This document shows positions 1 through 11,300 of a stretch of 64,000 nucleotides of DNA, piece after piece. The DNA is from Rudanella lutea DSM 19387. Lineage in GTDB: Bacteria; Bacteroidota; Bacteroidia; Cytophagales; Spirosomataceae. The notes under the pieces were generated by a model. That model saw only the letters and a program-made list of their open reading frames with translations. It made no database searches and had not been told where the DNA came from. The stretch spans positions 5,980,746 through 6,044,745 of the forward strand of contig NZ_KB913013.1 in NCBI RefSeq assembly GCF_000383955.1, in the 5' to 3' direction. A program made the position numbers and the translations under genes. The stretch's first letter is position 1, and each line of letters begins with the position of its first letter.

Positions 1-1
1 G

Positions 2-445
2 GTGGAGTACTTTGCCATCGGCATCACCGGCTGGACCACCAACGTCACCGGTATGATCGAGGCTGGTCTGCGGGCTGATCCCAAGCCGGTCACCATCCGG
101 GTACGGCAGAATGGGGTGGAGGGCACCCCGGTTGTGTTCGACTTCGGTGCCTTCTGTAGCCGCCCTGCGCGCGTAGCCACGGAGACGGTATCTGAACTGG
201 ATGTGGTGGTGCTGGGCAACCCGACTCCCGAAAGCTGGGTGGAGGTGCAGGTGGCCAACCCCGCCGGGGAGGCTCTGCAACTGCGGGTAATTTCGGCTCA
301 GGGTCGACTGCTTAACAGTCAGGAAGTGGCTCCAACGAGTCACTTTATTCGGCAGCGGGTGCAGCTGGGCACGGATGCCGGTACCTATCTGTTGCAAGTG
401 GCAACACCCACCCGCATCAAAACCGTGAAGGTGGTGCGCCAGTAG
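2..445 (+). CDS. C-terminal end of a secreted repeat protein with type IX secretion tail (5' truncated by window)
   Basis: The reading frame is open from the first bases, so only the last ~147 codons are visible and the GTG at position 2 is not a real start. Residues 1-55 are one copy of a module with the landmarks AIGITGWTTN, GLRADPKPVTIR and QNGVEGTP, ending in FGAFC. The same module occurs three to four times in the 2137-residue protein at 5369-11782, whose last copy also reads FGAFCSRPARVA. Residues ~65-147 resemble a type A type IX sorting tail: a short beta domain ending in GTYLLQVATP and a basic-hydrophobic end (KTVKVVRQ). Such tails direct export through the outer membrane and attachment or release at the surface. 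The function of the repeat part is unknown; adhesin or surface filament is an inference. A strong hairpin terminator follows 28 nt after the stop. Confidence 0.8.
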   Translation: MEYFAIGITGWTTNVTGMIEAGLRADPKPVTIRVRQNGVEGTPVVFDFGAFCSRPARVATETVSELDVVVLGNPTPESWVEVQVANPAGEALQLRVISAQGRLLNSQEVAPTSHFIRQRVQLGTDAGTYLLQVATPTRIKTVKVVRQ

Positions 446-473
446 TGTTCCATTTTACTAATCGATGAGATAG

Positions 474-507
474 GCCGGGTAAGCGATCAACGCTTACCCG
501 GCTTTTT
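474..507 (+). terminator. Intrinsic terminator after the truncated secreted protein
   Basis: A perfect 12-bp stem (474-485 with 491-502, arm GCCGGGTAAGCG) with a 5-nt loop is followed directly by five T residues at 503-507. It lies between two convergent genes, so the hairpin can also be formed in the transcript of the opposing gene, though without a T run on that side. Confidence 0.85.
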
Positions 508-509
508 GC

Positions 510-3500
510 TTATGTGTCGGCCTCCTGCGCTTCGCCCAGCTGCCGAATCATTGCGCCTGGATTGCTCCCAAACCGCTCGCGGTAAAGCTGGATAAAATAT
601 GAGGTCTTCTGGTAACCTACCTGGTAGGCAATGGCCTTAATCGGCCGGTCGGGGTGTGTTTCAATCAGTTCTCGGGCAACCTGCAAACGTACCTCCTGAA
701 TAAGCTGACTGGGCGACATCCCCGTCAGGGTTTTACAACGGCGCAGTAGCTGCCGGTCGCTGCTCGAAAGGAGTTCGGCCAGGGTTTTGACCGAAAAAAA
801 CTCATCGGCCAGGTTTTGCCGGATTACAAGCTGAACCTCGCGCAGCCAGGCTTTATCTATACTATCGGAGGGTCGCTCAGGTTCGCCGGGTTGCGGCTCG
901 GAGTTCTCCTGCCCCATCCAGATACTCTGCTCCTCTTGCCGACGCAGTAAATTCTGAACGCGTGTGAGCAGCTCTGCTTCATAAAAAGGCTTGGTAAGGT
1001 AATCCGCCACGCCCATTTCCAGCGCCTGCAACCGGCTTTCGAGATCGGCCCGGGCGGTGAGCAGCACCACAGGAATGCCGCGCAGAGCCGGGTTGCTCCG
1101 CAGTGCTCCCGTTAATTCCAACCCATCGACCTCGGGCATCATGATATCGGAAATAATTAGATCAGGCAACTGGTCGGCCGGTAAATTGCCTAGCATATCC
1201 AGTGCCTCGCGTCCATTGGGGGCCGTTTGGAGGGTGTAATACGGCGACAGAATAGTCTCGATATACAGGAGCATATCCCGATTGTCGTCGACCACCAACA
1301 ATCTTTTATCGGCCGTTGGCTTGCTCACAGGCTGTTGCTCGGCTTGCGGGTCGGATAGCGGCTGCGTTTCTGACTTCACTTCGTCGCGATTAGAAAAGGC
1401 ATCGGGTCCGGGTGCAACGGTACCCGCCGGTTGCCATGACCGGATGGGGTACGTAATGGTGAAGGTGCTGCCCCGGCCCAACTGGCTGTCAACGGTAATC
1501 TGACCACCCCAAAGTCGGCAGTATTCCCCACAGAGCGCCAACCCAATACCCGTACCACCGTGCAGGGGTTTGTCGGTCTGGTTGGTTTGAAAATATCGTT
1601 CAAAAAGGTGGGGCAGATCGTCGGGGTGAATTCCGCTACCGGTATCCGAAACCTGCAGTCTGACTTCCGAATCTGTTTGCTGCCAACAAACGGTTATCTG
1701 TCCACCTTTGGGCGTGTGTTTGAGCGCGTTGCTCAACAAATTGCGGAGTACCGTTTCCATTTTCTGCGCATCGAGCAACATGGGCAACGCCTGCCCCCCC
1801 CCTTCAATGTGAAGGCTAATACCCGCATACGCAGCCTGGGGAGCGAAGGTGTTCACGGTTTCCCGAACAACCTGAGCCAGATCAGCGGGCTGTTCGGTGA
1901 GGGCCAATTGGTGATCACCCAGTCGGGACAAGTCCAGCAAATCATTGACCAGAGTGAGGAGTTGCTGCGCATTCCGCTCCATGGTTCCAAGCAGTTGCTT
2001 CGTTTTACCGTCGGCGACCCGACTCGATAGGTAATGCAGCGGTCCCGACAGTAAGGTGAGCGGTGTCCGAAACTCGTGGGTGACGTTTGCGAAAAAGCGG
2101 GCTTTCAGGGCGGCATTGGCCTGCAAATCAGCCGCCTGTTTAGCAATAATCGCTTTGTCGGCCTCTACCTGTTTCGTTCGGCGGGCCACCTCCGCTTCCA
2201 GTCTGTTTTTATCCTTAATGAGTTGCCGATTGCGCCATCTAAACACGAGCCAGATTGCTACGCCCGACAGCAGTAAACAGAGCAAGATAAACAGAGGTCG
2301 TGCGTAAAAAATCTGCTCGACGCTGACTGGCACTGAAAGCACGGGCGACGCCCAACTACCCGAGGGGGTTTGAGCCCGTACCTGCAGGGTGTAATACCCG
2401 GCGGGAAGGCCATTGATACGCAACTCGGATGATGGCAGCATAATCCATTTTTCCTGCCAGCCCTGAATTCGATACCAGTAGCGCGTATGATCCAGATTTC
2501 GATAATCGAGCAACGTAAACGAGAGGCTAAACAAACGGTCGGATGGACTGAGCAGTATGCCACCCCGCTGCTGATATTCGGGCAAATGATTGACCATCTG
2601 CCCCGATTGGGTGTTCAGTTTTTGGTACTGGGTCACCTGCAAGGGCTGAACGAGGGGTTTGTCAATCCGAATCTGATCGGGATAGAAAGCCGTTATGCCA
2701 TTCATTCCGCCCAGATACAGTCGACCGTCGGGGGCCCGATGGTGCGCAATCAGGTTGAATTCCTCGTCGGCAATGCCATCCTGCGCATGGAACACCTGAA
2801 CCCGGTGCGTATGACGGTCAAAACTCATCAGGCCGTAATTGCTCGGAAGCCACAGCCGCCCGTACCGGTCTTCGTAAATAGCATACAGCGTATTGTCCGA
2901 CAGACCCTGTCGGCGGGTGAATTGCTGGTGCACCCCCCGCCTACGGTCCCATCGCAGTAAACCGCCCCCCCGAGTGGCCAGCCAGTACACCTCAGCGGAG
3001 TCTGGATCAGGGTGCACAAACGTGATGTGATCGACGGGGAGCGGGCCGCCGGATGAGTGGGTTCGGTATCGGGCCATGATCCCCCGCAACGAATCGATCC
3101 GGTATAACCCCGTTGAAGCCGCTACCCAGATGGTGCCCGTTCGTTTGTCCGGGAAAAATCCATTGATCCGGCTTTTGGAGAGTTCGTTGAACCCATTGTA
3201 CCGGCCAAACGGTTTTACCCGTCTGGTGAGCAGGTCAACCTGAGCGATGCCACTGTTGTACCCAAGCCAAAGCGTATTGCCTTGTGGCCAGATCGTAACC
3301 AGGGGGTTATCCGGCAACACCGAAACGGGGGTTGTCTGGTATGTTTTGGGGTCGATACACAACAAACCATCAGCCCCGGACCAGATCATCCCGTCGGGGC
3401 CGAGCACAACGGGACATTGGTTTAGCAGATACTTTTTCTGACCAAGCGCGTTGTTAAAAACAAACTGACTCCGACCCGTTTGTTTGTCCACCAACTGAGA

Positions 3501-4751
3501 CTCCTGCGCATTCACCCAGAGATTGCTCCCCAGTGTCAGCATACCCCGGATGGCTTGACGGGTGGCGTCTTTCCGGGGATTAGCCAGGTGGAGGTACCGT
3601 TGAAAACGGTTAGGTTCCAGCTTCAGAAGCAGCACGCCATTGAGCGTACTCACCCAAACACCCCCGGTCTGATCTATCAGGATCTGATGTGCTTTCTGTA
3701 TAGACGTCATCGGAAAACCCGTTGAGGCCAGGTCATACACGACGCCATGTTGCGGATGCCAGGCGACCAAAACCTGCGGTCCACAAATCCAGAATAGGTT
3801 ATGTTGGTGATCAAAAAAGATTTTCAGCTCACTGAAGGGGTACCGGGTGGGGTCGGCAAAGGGATTCTGCGACAATCGTATGGGCAATGCGGTCAGTGTG
3901 CCGTCGGGCGTGAGCCGGTACAGCAGTTTGTCCAACGGGTTAGGCACCGGAAGAGTGGCCGAGTTCTGTTCGGGCAATCGTTGGAAGTAAACAGCGCCGG
4001 CCGAGTCTTTCCAGAGTGGCTTAGCAGTAAAGCTCATGCCCTGCCGACGGAGTACACGCCCCACCGAATCCAGCTCGACCAGCTCGTTGGATCCATCTTT
4101 GCCACTGCTGGGATATGTCAAGAGAAGGGTTTGCCCGGCTGTTTCCAGAGCCGTGAACCGAAACGCGTTGGTACCGGCCAGGCCGGGGTGGGTAAATAGG
4201 GGCCGAAACTGCCCGTGCCCCCGGTTCCACCAAATAACTCCCCGTCGGCTACGAACATACCGAAACGAGCCAGTGAGCGACGGAATGTAATCGTAAATCG
4301 GGTCGTTACGGAACGGATTGGCCCGGCCGAAGACGTTCTCAAATGTTTGTGGAACGGATTGGCCGGGTTTCAAAATGTACTGCATTCGGCTACCCATCAC
4401 CACATTGCTGGCCATCCACAGATTCCCCGCCCGGTCGGTCCGAATCATTTCAATGGCCGGATTTGAGGCCTGTTGTTGCCGGATATTGGCCGGAATAGCG
4501 AGCTGCCCGAATCGAACCCCATCGAACCGATAGGCCCCCTCCAGACTACCAATCCAGATGAAACCTTCTCGATCCTGACCAACCGTCGTTACGGTTCGGT
4601 TGGGAAGTCCCTGCTCCAGCGTGATGTGTTTGAGGCTGATTACATACCCTTGCGGATTGGCGGGTACCTGTGCATGCAGCGAGCGGGTAGCAAAAAAACA
4701 ACTGATAAAAACCCAGAATCCAATGTAAAAACAGGTACTGCGCAATCTCAT
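510..4751 (-). CDS. Hybrid two-component system sensor/regulator (propeller, histidine kinase, receiver, AraC)
   Basis: This is a single-chain two-component system. A signal peptide (1-28, ending SLHAQ) leads into a long periplasmic region of two-component-regulator propeller repeats (~40-740), with short motifs such as GLPNRTVTTVGQDREGFIW and EDRYGRLWLPSNYGL. A Y_Y_Y domain (~750-800), one membrane helix (~817-837), a HisKA domain with THEFRTPL (~888), an HATPase domain with GTGIGLAL, a receiver (~1147-1262, LVVDDN and SDIMMP) and a C-terminal AraC helix-turn-helix (~1300-1400) follow. At 1413 residues it is normal for the family. Members usually sense oligosaccharides in the periplasm and switch on polysaccharide utilisation loci. 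Here no SusC/SusD pair is nearby; the gene sits between two paralogous secreted repeat proteins, so its target is uncertain. Confidence 0.93.
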   Translation of the reverse strand: MRLRSTCFYIGFWVFISCFFATRSLHAQVPANPQGYVISLKHITLEQGLPNRTVTTVGQDREGFIWIGSLEGAYRFDGVRFGQLAIPANIRQQQASNPAIEMIRTDRAGNLWMASNVVMGSRMQYILKPGQSVPQTFENVFGRANPFRNDPIYDYIPSLTGSFRYVRSRRGVIWWNRGHGQFRPLFTHPGLAGTNAFRFTALETAGQTLLLTYPSSGKDGSNELVELDSVGRVLRRQGMSFTAKPLWKDSAGAVYFQRLPEQNSATLPVPNPLDKLLYRLTPDGTLTALPIRLSQNPFADPTRYPFSELKIFFDHQHNLFWICGPQVLVAWHPQHGVVYDLASTGFPMTSIQKAHQILIDQTGGVWVSTLNGVLLLKLEPNRFQRYLHLANPRKDATRQAIRGMLTLGSNLWVNAQESQLVDKQTGRSQFVFNNALGQKKYLLNQCPVVLGPDGMIWSGADGLLCIDPKTYQTTPVSVLPDNPLVTIWPQGNTLWLGYNSGIAQVDLLTRRVKPFGRYNGFNELSKSRINGFFPDKRTGTIWVAASTGLYRIDSLRGIMARYRTHSSGGPLPVDHITFVHPDPDSAEVYWLATRGGGLLRWDRRRGVHQQFTRRQGLSDNTLYAIYEDRYGRLWLPSNYGLMSFDRHTHRVQVFHAQDGIADEEFNLIAHHRAPDGRLYLGGMNGITAFYPDQIRIDKPLVQPLQVTQYQKLNTQSGQMVNHLPEYQQRGGILLSPSDRLFSLSFTLLDYRNLDHTRYWYRIQGWQEKWIMLPSSELRINGLPAGYYTLQVRAQTPSGSWASPVLSVPVSVEQIFYARPLFILLCLLLSGVAIWLVFRWRNRQLIKDKNRLEAEVARRTKQVEADKAIIAKQAADLQANAALKARFFANVTHEFRTPLTLLSGPLHYLSSRVADGKTKQLLGTMERNAQQLLTLVNDLLDLSRLGDHQLALTEQPADLAQVVRETVNTFAPQAAYAGISLHIEGGGQALPMLLDAQKMETVLRNLLSNALKHTPKGGQITVCWQQTDSEVRLQVSDTGSGIHPDDLPHLFERYFQTNQTDKPLHGGTGIGLALCGEYCRLWGGQITVDSQLGRGSTFTITYPIRSWQPAGTVAPGPDAFSNRDEVKSETQPLSDPQAEQQPVSKPTADKRLLVVDDNRDMLLYIETILSPYYTLQTAPNGREALDMLGNLPADQLPDLIISDIMMPEVDGLELTGALRSNPALRGIPVVLLTARADLESRLQALEMGVADYLTKPFYEAELLTRVQNLLRRQEEQSIWMGQENSEPQPGEPERPSDSIDKAWLREVQLVIRQNLADEFFSVKTLAELLSSSDRQLLRRCKTLTGMSPSQLIQEVRLQVARELIETHPDRPIKAIAYQVGYQKTSYFIQLYRERFGSNPGAMIRQLGEAQEADT

Positions 4752-5368
4752 TAGCCGGTAGGTAGTTTAACGTAACAACTAAGGTACGTTAAACAAACAG
4801 ACGCCCTACAAACACGCTCATCACCTATTTATTTTTTGTACGTATCTCACAGGGTCAATAGCACCCTCAAACCGTGACAGCCCCTGCGCCTGAAACGGGG
4901 CATGAACCGTAAGTAATCGCCGTATCGGCTACTACCAATAATTTTCTCTTAAATACATCCTATATAAAGTCGAAATAAATCAATTAAAACGGTTTAATGG
5001 CGGATTTGGGGTATCGAATGTCGGATCTGTGGCAGCGCTGTTTGCTTGTTTTGCAGCCACAGTATGTAAGTGATGAAACGACCATACAGATACGCAAAAG
5101 GGGTGTATGGTATGGCCTCGTATCTATCAGTCTATTGAAATGGAGGTGAGTTGAAAGCGAACGTAAGATTGAGACAATTCGCAAAACCCGGCTGTTGAGC
5201 TGTTTCGGTTATCCCGAACCGACCCGACGGCCCAGCCGGGCACTTTGTCCTCATTCACAAACACACGCCTGACTCCCATCGTCAACCGAAGCCCTAATGC
5301 CAGTTCCTGCATAGTTGTATGCACGCTGACAGGATCTACACTGTAGCATTCTCTTTCCCAAAAAACAG
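4752..5368. other. Intergenic region between divergent genes, no gene seen
   Basis: This 617-bp region separates the divergent hybrid regulator and the giant secreted protein and must hold both promoters. On the minus strand a weak candidate for the regulator gene is TACCTTAG (4786-4779) with a CAA/TTG element near 4809-4811. I found no convincing element for the plus-strand gene, no RNA gene and no credible coding frame. Confidence 0.4.
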
Positions 5369-8300
5369 ATGAAACATTCTCTACTTTCTGAAAGATTAAA
5401 CCGATCTCACAGCCGTTGGGTGCATTACATCAACGGGCTAGTATGGGTAGGCTTGTTACTGCTGATTCACAGCCCGGCGGCCCAGGCACAGGACTGCACT
5501 GCCCCCTTGATTACGATCTCGGCCAGCCCCAGCCTGACCATTGCAACCGGCACTACCGCCCGTTTAACCGCATCGGGGGCCAGTAGTTATACTTGGAGTA
5601 CCGGCGCTACCTCGACCACCGTTACCACTACCACTGCCGTGAGTGTGTATTCCGTAACGGGCGTAACCGGGGGCTGCTCAGCAACAGCATCCGTGCAGGT
5701 GGTGCAGATAGCCTCCTGCGCACCCGAAATCGTCTATCCCTGTAGTTATACCTACACGGGTCAGGGGTACCCCGATTACACCTTCTTCCGGTCCGACGGT
5801 ACGTATTCTACAACTTTTACAGTGGGCGAACCCATCTTTAGTTTCGGATTCGACCCTTCTCATACGTGCCGAACTCCATCGACGCTAAAGCCGGTTTTTG
5901 CCAATTTACCCACTGGGGCCCAAGTCCTTTGTCCCAATATCTTTATGGCGACTTATTTTAGCCAGGGTTTATCAAAAACCTGTCCTAAGATTGGTCCGGC
6001 CCAGTATCTGATCGGCACATACCAAAAGTTTTCCTTCACCACGCCAGGTGTATATCCTGTTACGTTTACCGACGGCACGACGGTCAATATCACGGTTGAT
6101 CCCGATAGTCCGATTCCACCACCGACCAACTCAGTTACTCTATCGGCCTCGCTTGAATCAAGTAAGCCTGTAGCATTTACGGCGACAGCTTCAAGGCAGG
6201 AATTACTGGAAACCCAAGTCCTTGGTGTTACCGGACCCGGTGTTCCTCCATCCGGATACATTTATTCCTATTTTCAGTGGACAGGAAATGGGTTAACAGA
6301 AGCCAAGATCCAGGCTCCTGAAAACACATATACATTAAACAACCCTTCCTGGGGAGTTACCTATCAAGTTGAGTTGCTGCCTGCATTAGTTTATTGTGGA
6401 AACAAATCAAGAATTATCAGCAACTCGATTACCATTCCAAACCCAACAGCTTCGGTGAGTGCCAGCACCGTTTGTGCAGGAGGGAGTGTGAGCCTGAGTA
6501 GTACAGCGGTAGGTGTTGGGCCGTTTAGTTACACTTGGGTAGCCCCGGAGGGTATAACCCTGTCGTACCCGGGTAGCCCCTCACCTACGGCCACAATTGC
6601 GCCCACAGTCACAGGCGAGCAAACATTTACGCTTTACATCCAGGATATCTCCTCACTAACAGCCCAGAGTGCCACGGTCACCACCAGTGTCACAGTCATC
6701 AATCCTTCGGTCAATGTTACGACCTTGCCCTCGGCTACCATCACCTCCGGTGGCAGCGTAACGCTCACGGCCTCAGGGGCCGACTCCTACACCTGGAGCA
6801 ACGGCAGCTCGGACAACCCGATCACCCTGAACAACCTGACCTCGGCCACTACGCTCTCCGTCACAGGCATAACGGGGGGCTGCTCAGCAATAGCGAGTGC
6901 GGTGGTAAGCGTGACAGCTGTTCCCTGTGCGGTGACGGCCACCATCAGCGGTAACCCAATTTTCTGCGCTGGTTCATCGGCTACCCTGACCGCATCGGGG
7001 GCCGGAGACGGTGGTTCCTATCTGTGGAGCACGGGTGAAACCAACCCGACAGTTGCGATTAACACCAGCACCCAGGTATCGGTGACTGTAACCACAGCCT
7101 CGGGCTGTACGGCTACCACCAGCATACAGACGGGCGTAGGGGCGCCCCCCTCGCTCACGATCTCGGCAAATCCCAGCCTGACTATTGCAACGGGTATGAC
7201 GACCCGACTCACCGCAACCGGGGCCACCAGCTTAACCTGGAGTACAGGAGCCCGCTCAACAACAATTTCAGCTGGCTCAGCGGGAACTTACTCCGTTACA
7301 GGTATTTCGGGCGGTTGCTTGAGCTCAGCCTCGGTGCAGGTGGTGCAGGTGGCTCCCTGTCCGGAAGAGCCAATGAATGCTCTGGGCATACCGCCCGGAA
7401 ACGGATACCCCAACTACCTGTTTTTTCGGATTGATGGCACCCATTCGTACACCTTCGCCCCCGGCGAGACGATCTACAACTATGCTTCTGATATCGCTAA
7501 CCCCAACACGTGTAGGCCCCCCACATCCATAAACCCAAACTACGCAACCCTACCAACCATTGCCCGCATAATTTGTCCATACACACTTGTTCGCAATTAT
7601 GTTACCGCATCGCTCGATGGCGACGGAAATCTGACATACCTGACCAAAACCTGTCTAGCAGTTGGACCGACTCGGTATGTGTTTGCTGCACAGGCAAAGT
7701 TTGCGATCGATACACCCGGTGACTATCCGATTACGTTTGCGGATGGAACAACCCGCATACTCACCATTTCGGCCTCAGCGACGCCGGCTATAGACCCCGG
7801 CTGGTCGCTGACGATGTTGGCGGCCCCCCAACCCGACGGTACTCTATCGTTGACGGCCGTTCCGGTTAATCTGATTCAGGGGAGTCAAAATATCGCATCC
7901 TATACCTGGCAGCGAGGCACTAATGTCTTAGCTTCATTTGCCACTTCCAATACCTATACTGTAACTAATCCTCTATGGGGTCAGCCTTATCGGGTTACAG
8001 GCTTCGTTCGCAACTTTGTAGGTGGCCCATTTTCCGCCACGCTCACCAGCAACGACTACACGGTTCCGTTTCCTGCACCACAGGTTGGCTCGACTACGGT
8101 CTGTGCTGGCAGTGAGCTGGGCTTATCGGCTGTTGTGTTAGGGGCTGCCCCGTTCAGTTATAGCTGGACAGCTCCACAGGGCATTACACTGTCGGACCCA
8201 GCCAGCAGTACCCCAACGGCCACGATCGGAGCTACCGTGTCGGGAGAGCAAACATTTACGCTAACGTTTATGGACTCCACTACGCCCACGGCTCAGGTCA

Positions 8301-11300
8301 GCACACAAACCGTCAGTGTCACGGTCAATCCGGCTCCCTCGTTACTAATTACAGGCAGCCCCAGCTTAAGCATTACAACAGGCGGCAGCGTAACCCTCAC
8401 CGCCAGTGGGGCCAACAGCTATCGCTGGAGTAACGGCAGTACGATTAACCCACTGGTCTTAACCAACCTGACCTCGGCCACCACGCTCTCCGTAACGGGT
8501 ACCTCAGGCACCTGCTCCGGTACGGCGAGTGCCACTATTGGTGTTACAGCCACTCCATGCGCCATCTCGGCCTCCATCAGTGGCAACCTCACTGTGTGTG
8601 CGGGCAACCCAACCACCCTCACCGCTGCGGGGGGCAACCAGTTCCGATGGAGCAGCGGGGTCACCACCGCCATCAACTCCATTACTCCTGTCAAGACGGG
8701 GGTTTACTCCGTCACGATTACCGATACCGCCACCGGCTGCACAGCCACCACCGGCGTTACCGTCGAGCTTGTCAGCTTCCCCGGTACCCCGACCTTGGCC
8801 GCCAGCGGAACCGTTTCTTGTAGTTTTCCGACTATTACGCTCACCACCACCCCAGCCGCACAGGCTAACTATCAATTTATTGGTCCCGGTCTCACGCAGA
8901 ATGGATTGAGCCATACTGCCACCGTTTCGGCAGGCGGGACATACTCGGTCATCGTAACGACCATCAATGGCTGTACAGCCCTGGCCACGACCACCGTGCA
9001 AAGTGCAACGAATGCCGTCAATGCCACACTGGCCGCTTCGGGAACAATCTCCTGCGCCAGCCCCAGCGTGACTCTGACAGCCGCGCCGGCCGGAGCAGCC
9101 TATCAGTTCAGCGGCCCTGGGCTATCCCAAAACGGGCAAAGCCAGACGGCCGTAGTGACGCAGGCTGGCACGTACTCGGTGATTGTGACAGGTGCAGGCG
9201 GCTGTACGGCCTTGGCTACGACCACCGTTACTGGCAGCACCATTGCCCCCCAGCTAAGCATTAGCGCCAGCCCATCGGCTACGCCAACCCAGGGACAGGC
9301 CGTGACACTGACCGCGTCGGGTGCCGACTCCGGGGCGACGCTCACCTTCGCCTGGAGCACCGGGGCGAATACGGCAAGCATCAACCCGCCGACATCCGCC
9401 ACCGGGGCTACAGTCTACTCCGTGACGGCGGTAGGCCCCAATGCCTGCTCGGCCACCGCTCAGATCACCGTGACGGTTGGCAACCCTGCCCTCTTCTGCG
9501 GACCCGACCCGGCCACTATCGGCCGACCGCTGACCTTGCTTGAGCCAATCTACGATTGCGCCACCGGACGCGTACAGTTCCGCGTGAGCGGGGGTAATGG
9601 TACGCCCATCACCTATGCCGCCGTCGGCATCACCGGCCCAACAACCACCTGCTCGGCCTTTGTTGATACACAGCTGGCCCAGGACATCCGCGCCGGACGG
9701 AGTAATGTGGAGCCATTCCTCATTACCGCTACCCAGAACGGTGTCACCGTTAGCCTACGCTGGGATGCCCGCGCCACCTGCGCCGGTGGAACCGCCAACA
9801 CCCCGCCCGCCCTCGCAAACGTTGTGGGCCCGCAGTCGGCTACCCTCGGTACACCCTTCAGCCTGGATCTGAGCCGCGTCTTCACGGATGCCCAGACGCC
9901 CGATGCCCTCGTGCTTGCGGCTACGGGCCTGCCCGCTGGCCTGCAGCTTACCGCACGCACCCTGTCGGGAACGCCCTCGACTACGGGTATCAGCACCGTG
10001 ACGCTCACCGCCACCGACCCCGGTGGACTCACCAATACAACGAGCTTCACCCTTACCGTAGGGCCGGCGGCCAGCCTCACCGTGACGCCCCCGCCCACCG
10101 GCACCGCCCTGGCCGCTACCCTGGTGAGCTATGGGTGCACCGCCGGAGCGATCACCTTCGGCTTTACCGGCGGCTCCGGCGCTCCGGTCGAGTATCTGGC
10201 CATTGGCGTGACGGGCTGGACCACCAACCCCACCCACGTGCTGGAAGCAGGCCTGCGGCTCGACCCCAAGCCCATTACGATTCGCGTGCGCCAGAACGGC
10301 GTGGAAGGAACGTCCTTCGTGTTTGACTTTGCGGCTTACTGTGCAGGAACCCTTCAGCCACCCACCAACACGCCACCATCGGTCGCTAATGCCATCGGGC
10401 CTCAGTCGGCCACCGTGGGGGTATCTTACAACCTCGATTTGGGGGCCATCTTCACCGATGCCCAGACGCCCGGTAGCCTAACCCTGTCGGCAACCGGCTT
10501 ACCCGCCGGGCTGTCGTTGAGCGGCAATCGCATCAGCGGTACGCCTTCGACCTCGGGCGTGAGCACCGTCACCCTGACGGCGACGGATCCGGGTAGTCTC
10601 TCGGTGAGCACGAGCATCGTGATTACGGTGCACCCCAACAGCAGCACGGGCATTACCCCACCCACTCCGCCTGTAGTTGGCGGACCACTGGCGGCCACCG
10701 TGGTGAGCTACAACTGCCAAACCGGGGCCATTACGTTTGGCGCAACCGGTGGTAACGGGGCAGCGGTCGAGTACCTGGCTATCGGCATCAACGGCTGGAC
10801 GACCAACACCAACCACCTGATCGAGGCCGGGCTGCGGGCCGACCCCAAGCCGGTCACCATTCAGATTCGCCAGAATGGGGTGGGTGGCACGCCATTTACC
10901 TTCGACTTTACGGCTTTCTGTGCGGGCAATCCCCAACCACCCACCAACACGCCCCCGACGGTTGTGAATGTCGTAGGGCCTCAGTCGGCCACGGTGGGCG
11001 TTAACTACACCCTGAATTTGTCAACCGTATTTTTCGACGCCCAGACGCCAGCGGGAAGCCTTGTGCTGGGGGCTAACGGCTTGCCAGCCGGGCTCTCGCT
11101 GAGCGGCAGCAGTATTTCGGGTACGCCCTCGACTTCGGGCGTTAGTTCGGTAACGCTGACAGCCACCGATGCGGGCGGGCTGTCGATAAACACTGGCTTT
11201 GTCTTGACGGTAAGCCCGGGGGGCAACACCACCCCCACCACCCCACCCGTGGGCGGGCCATTGGCCGCGACCGTTGTGAGCTACAATTGCCAAACCGGAG

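Noticed and set aside
8504-10936. Several antisense open frames across the giant secreted protein gene
   Set aside because: They arise from the biased Thr/Ser/Gly/Ala codons of the repeat protein and have no start context or domains.
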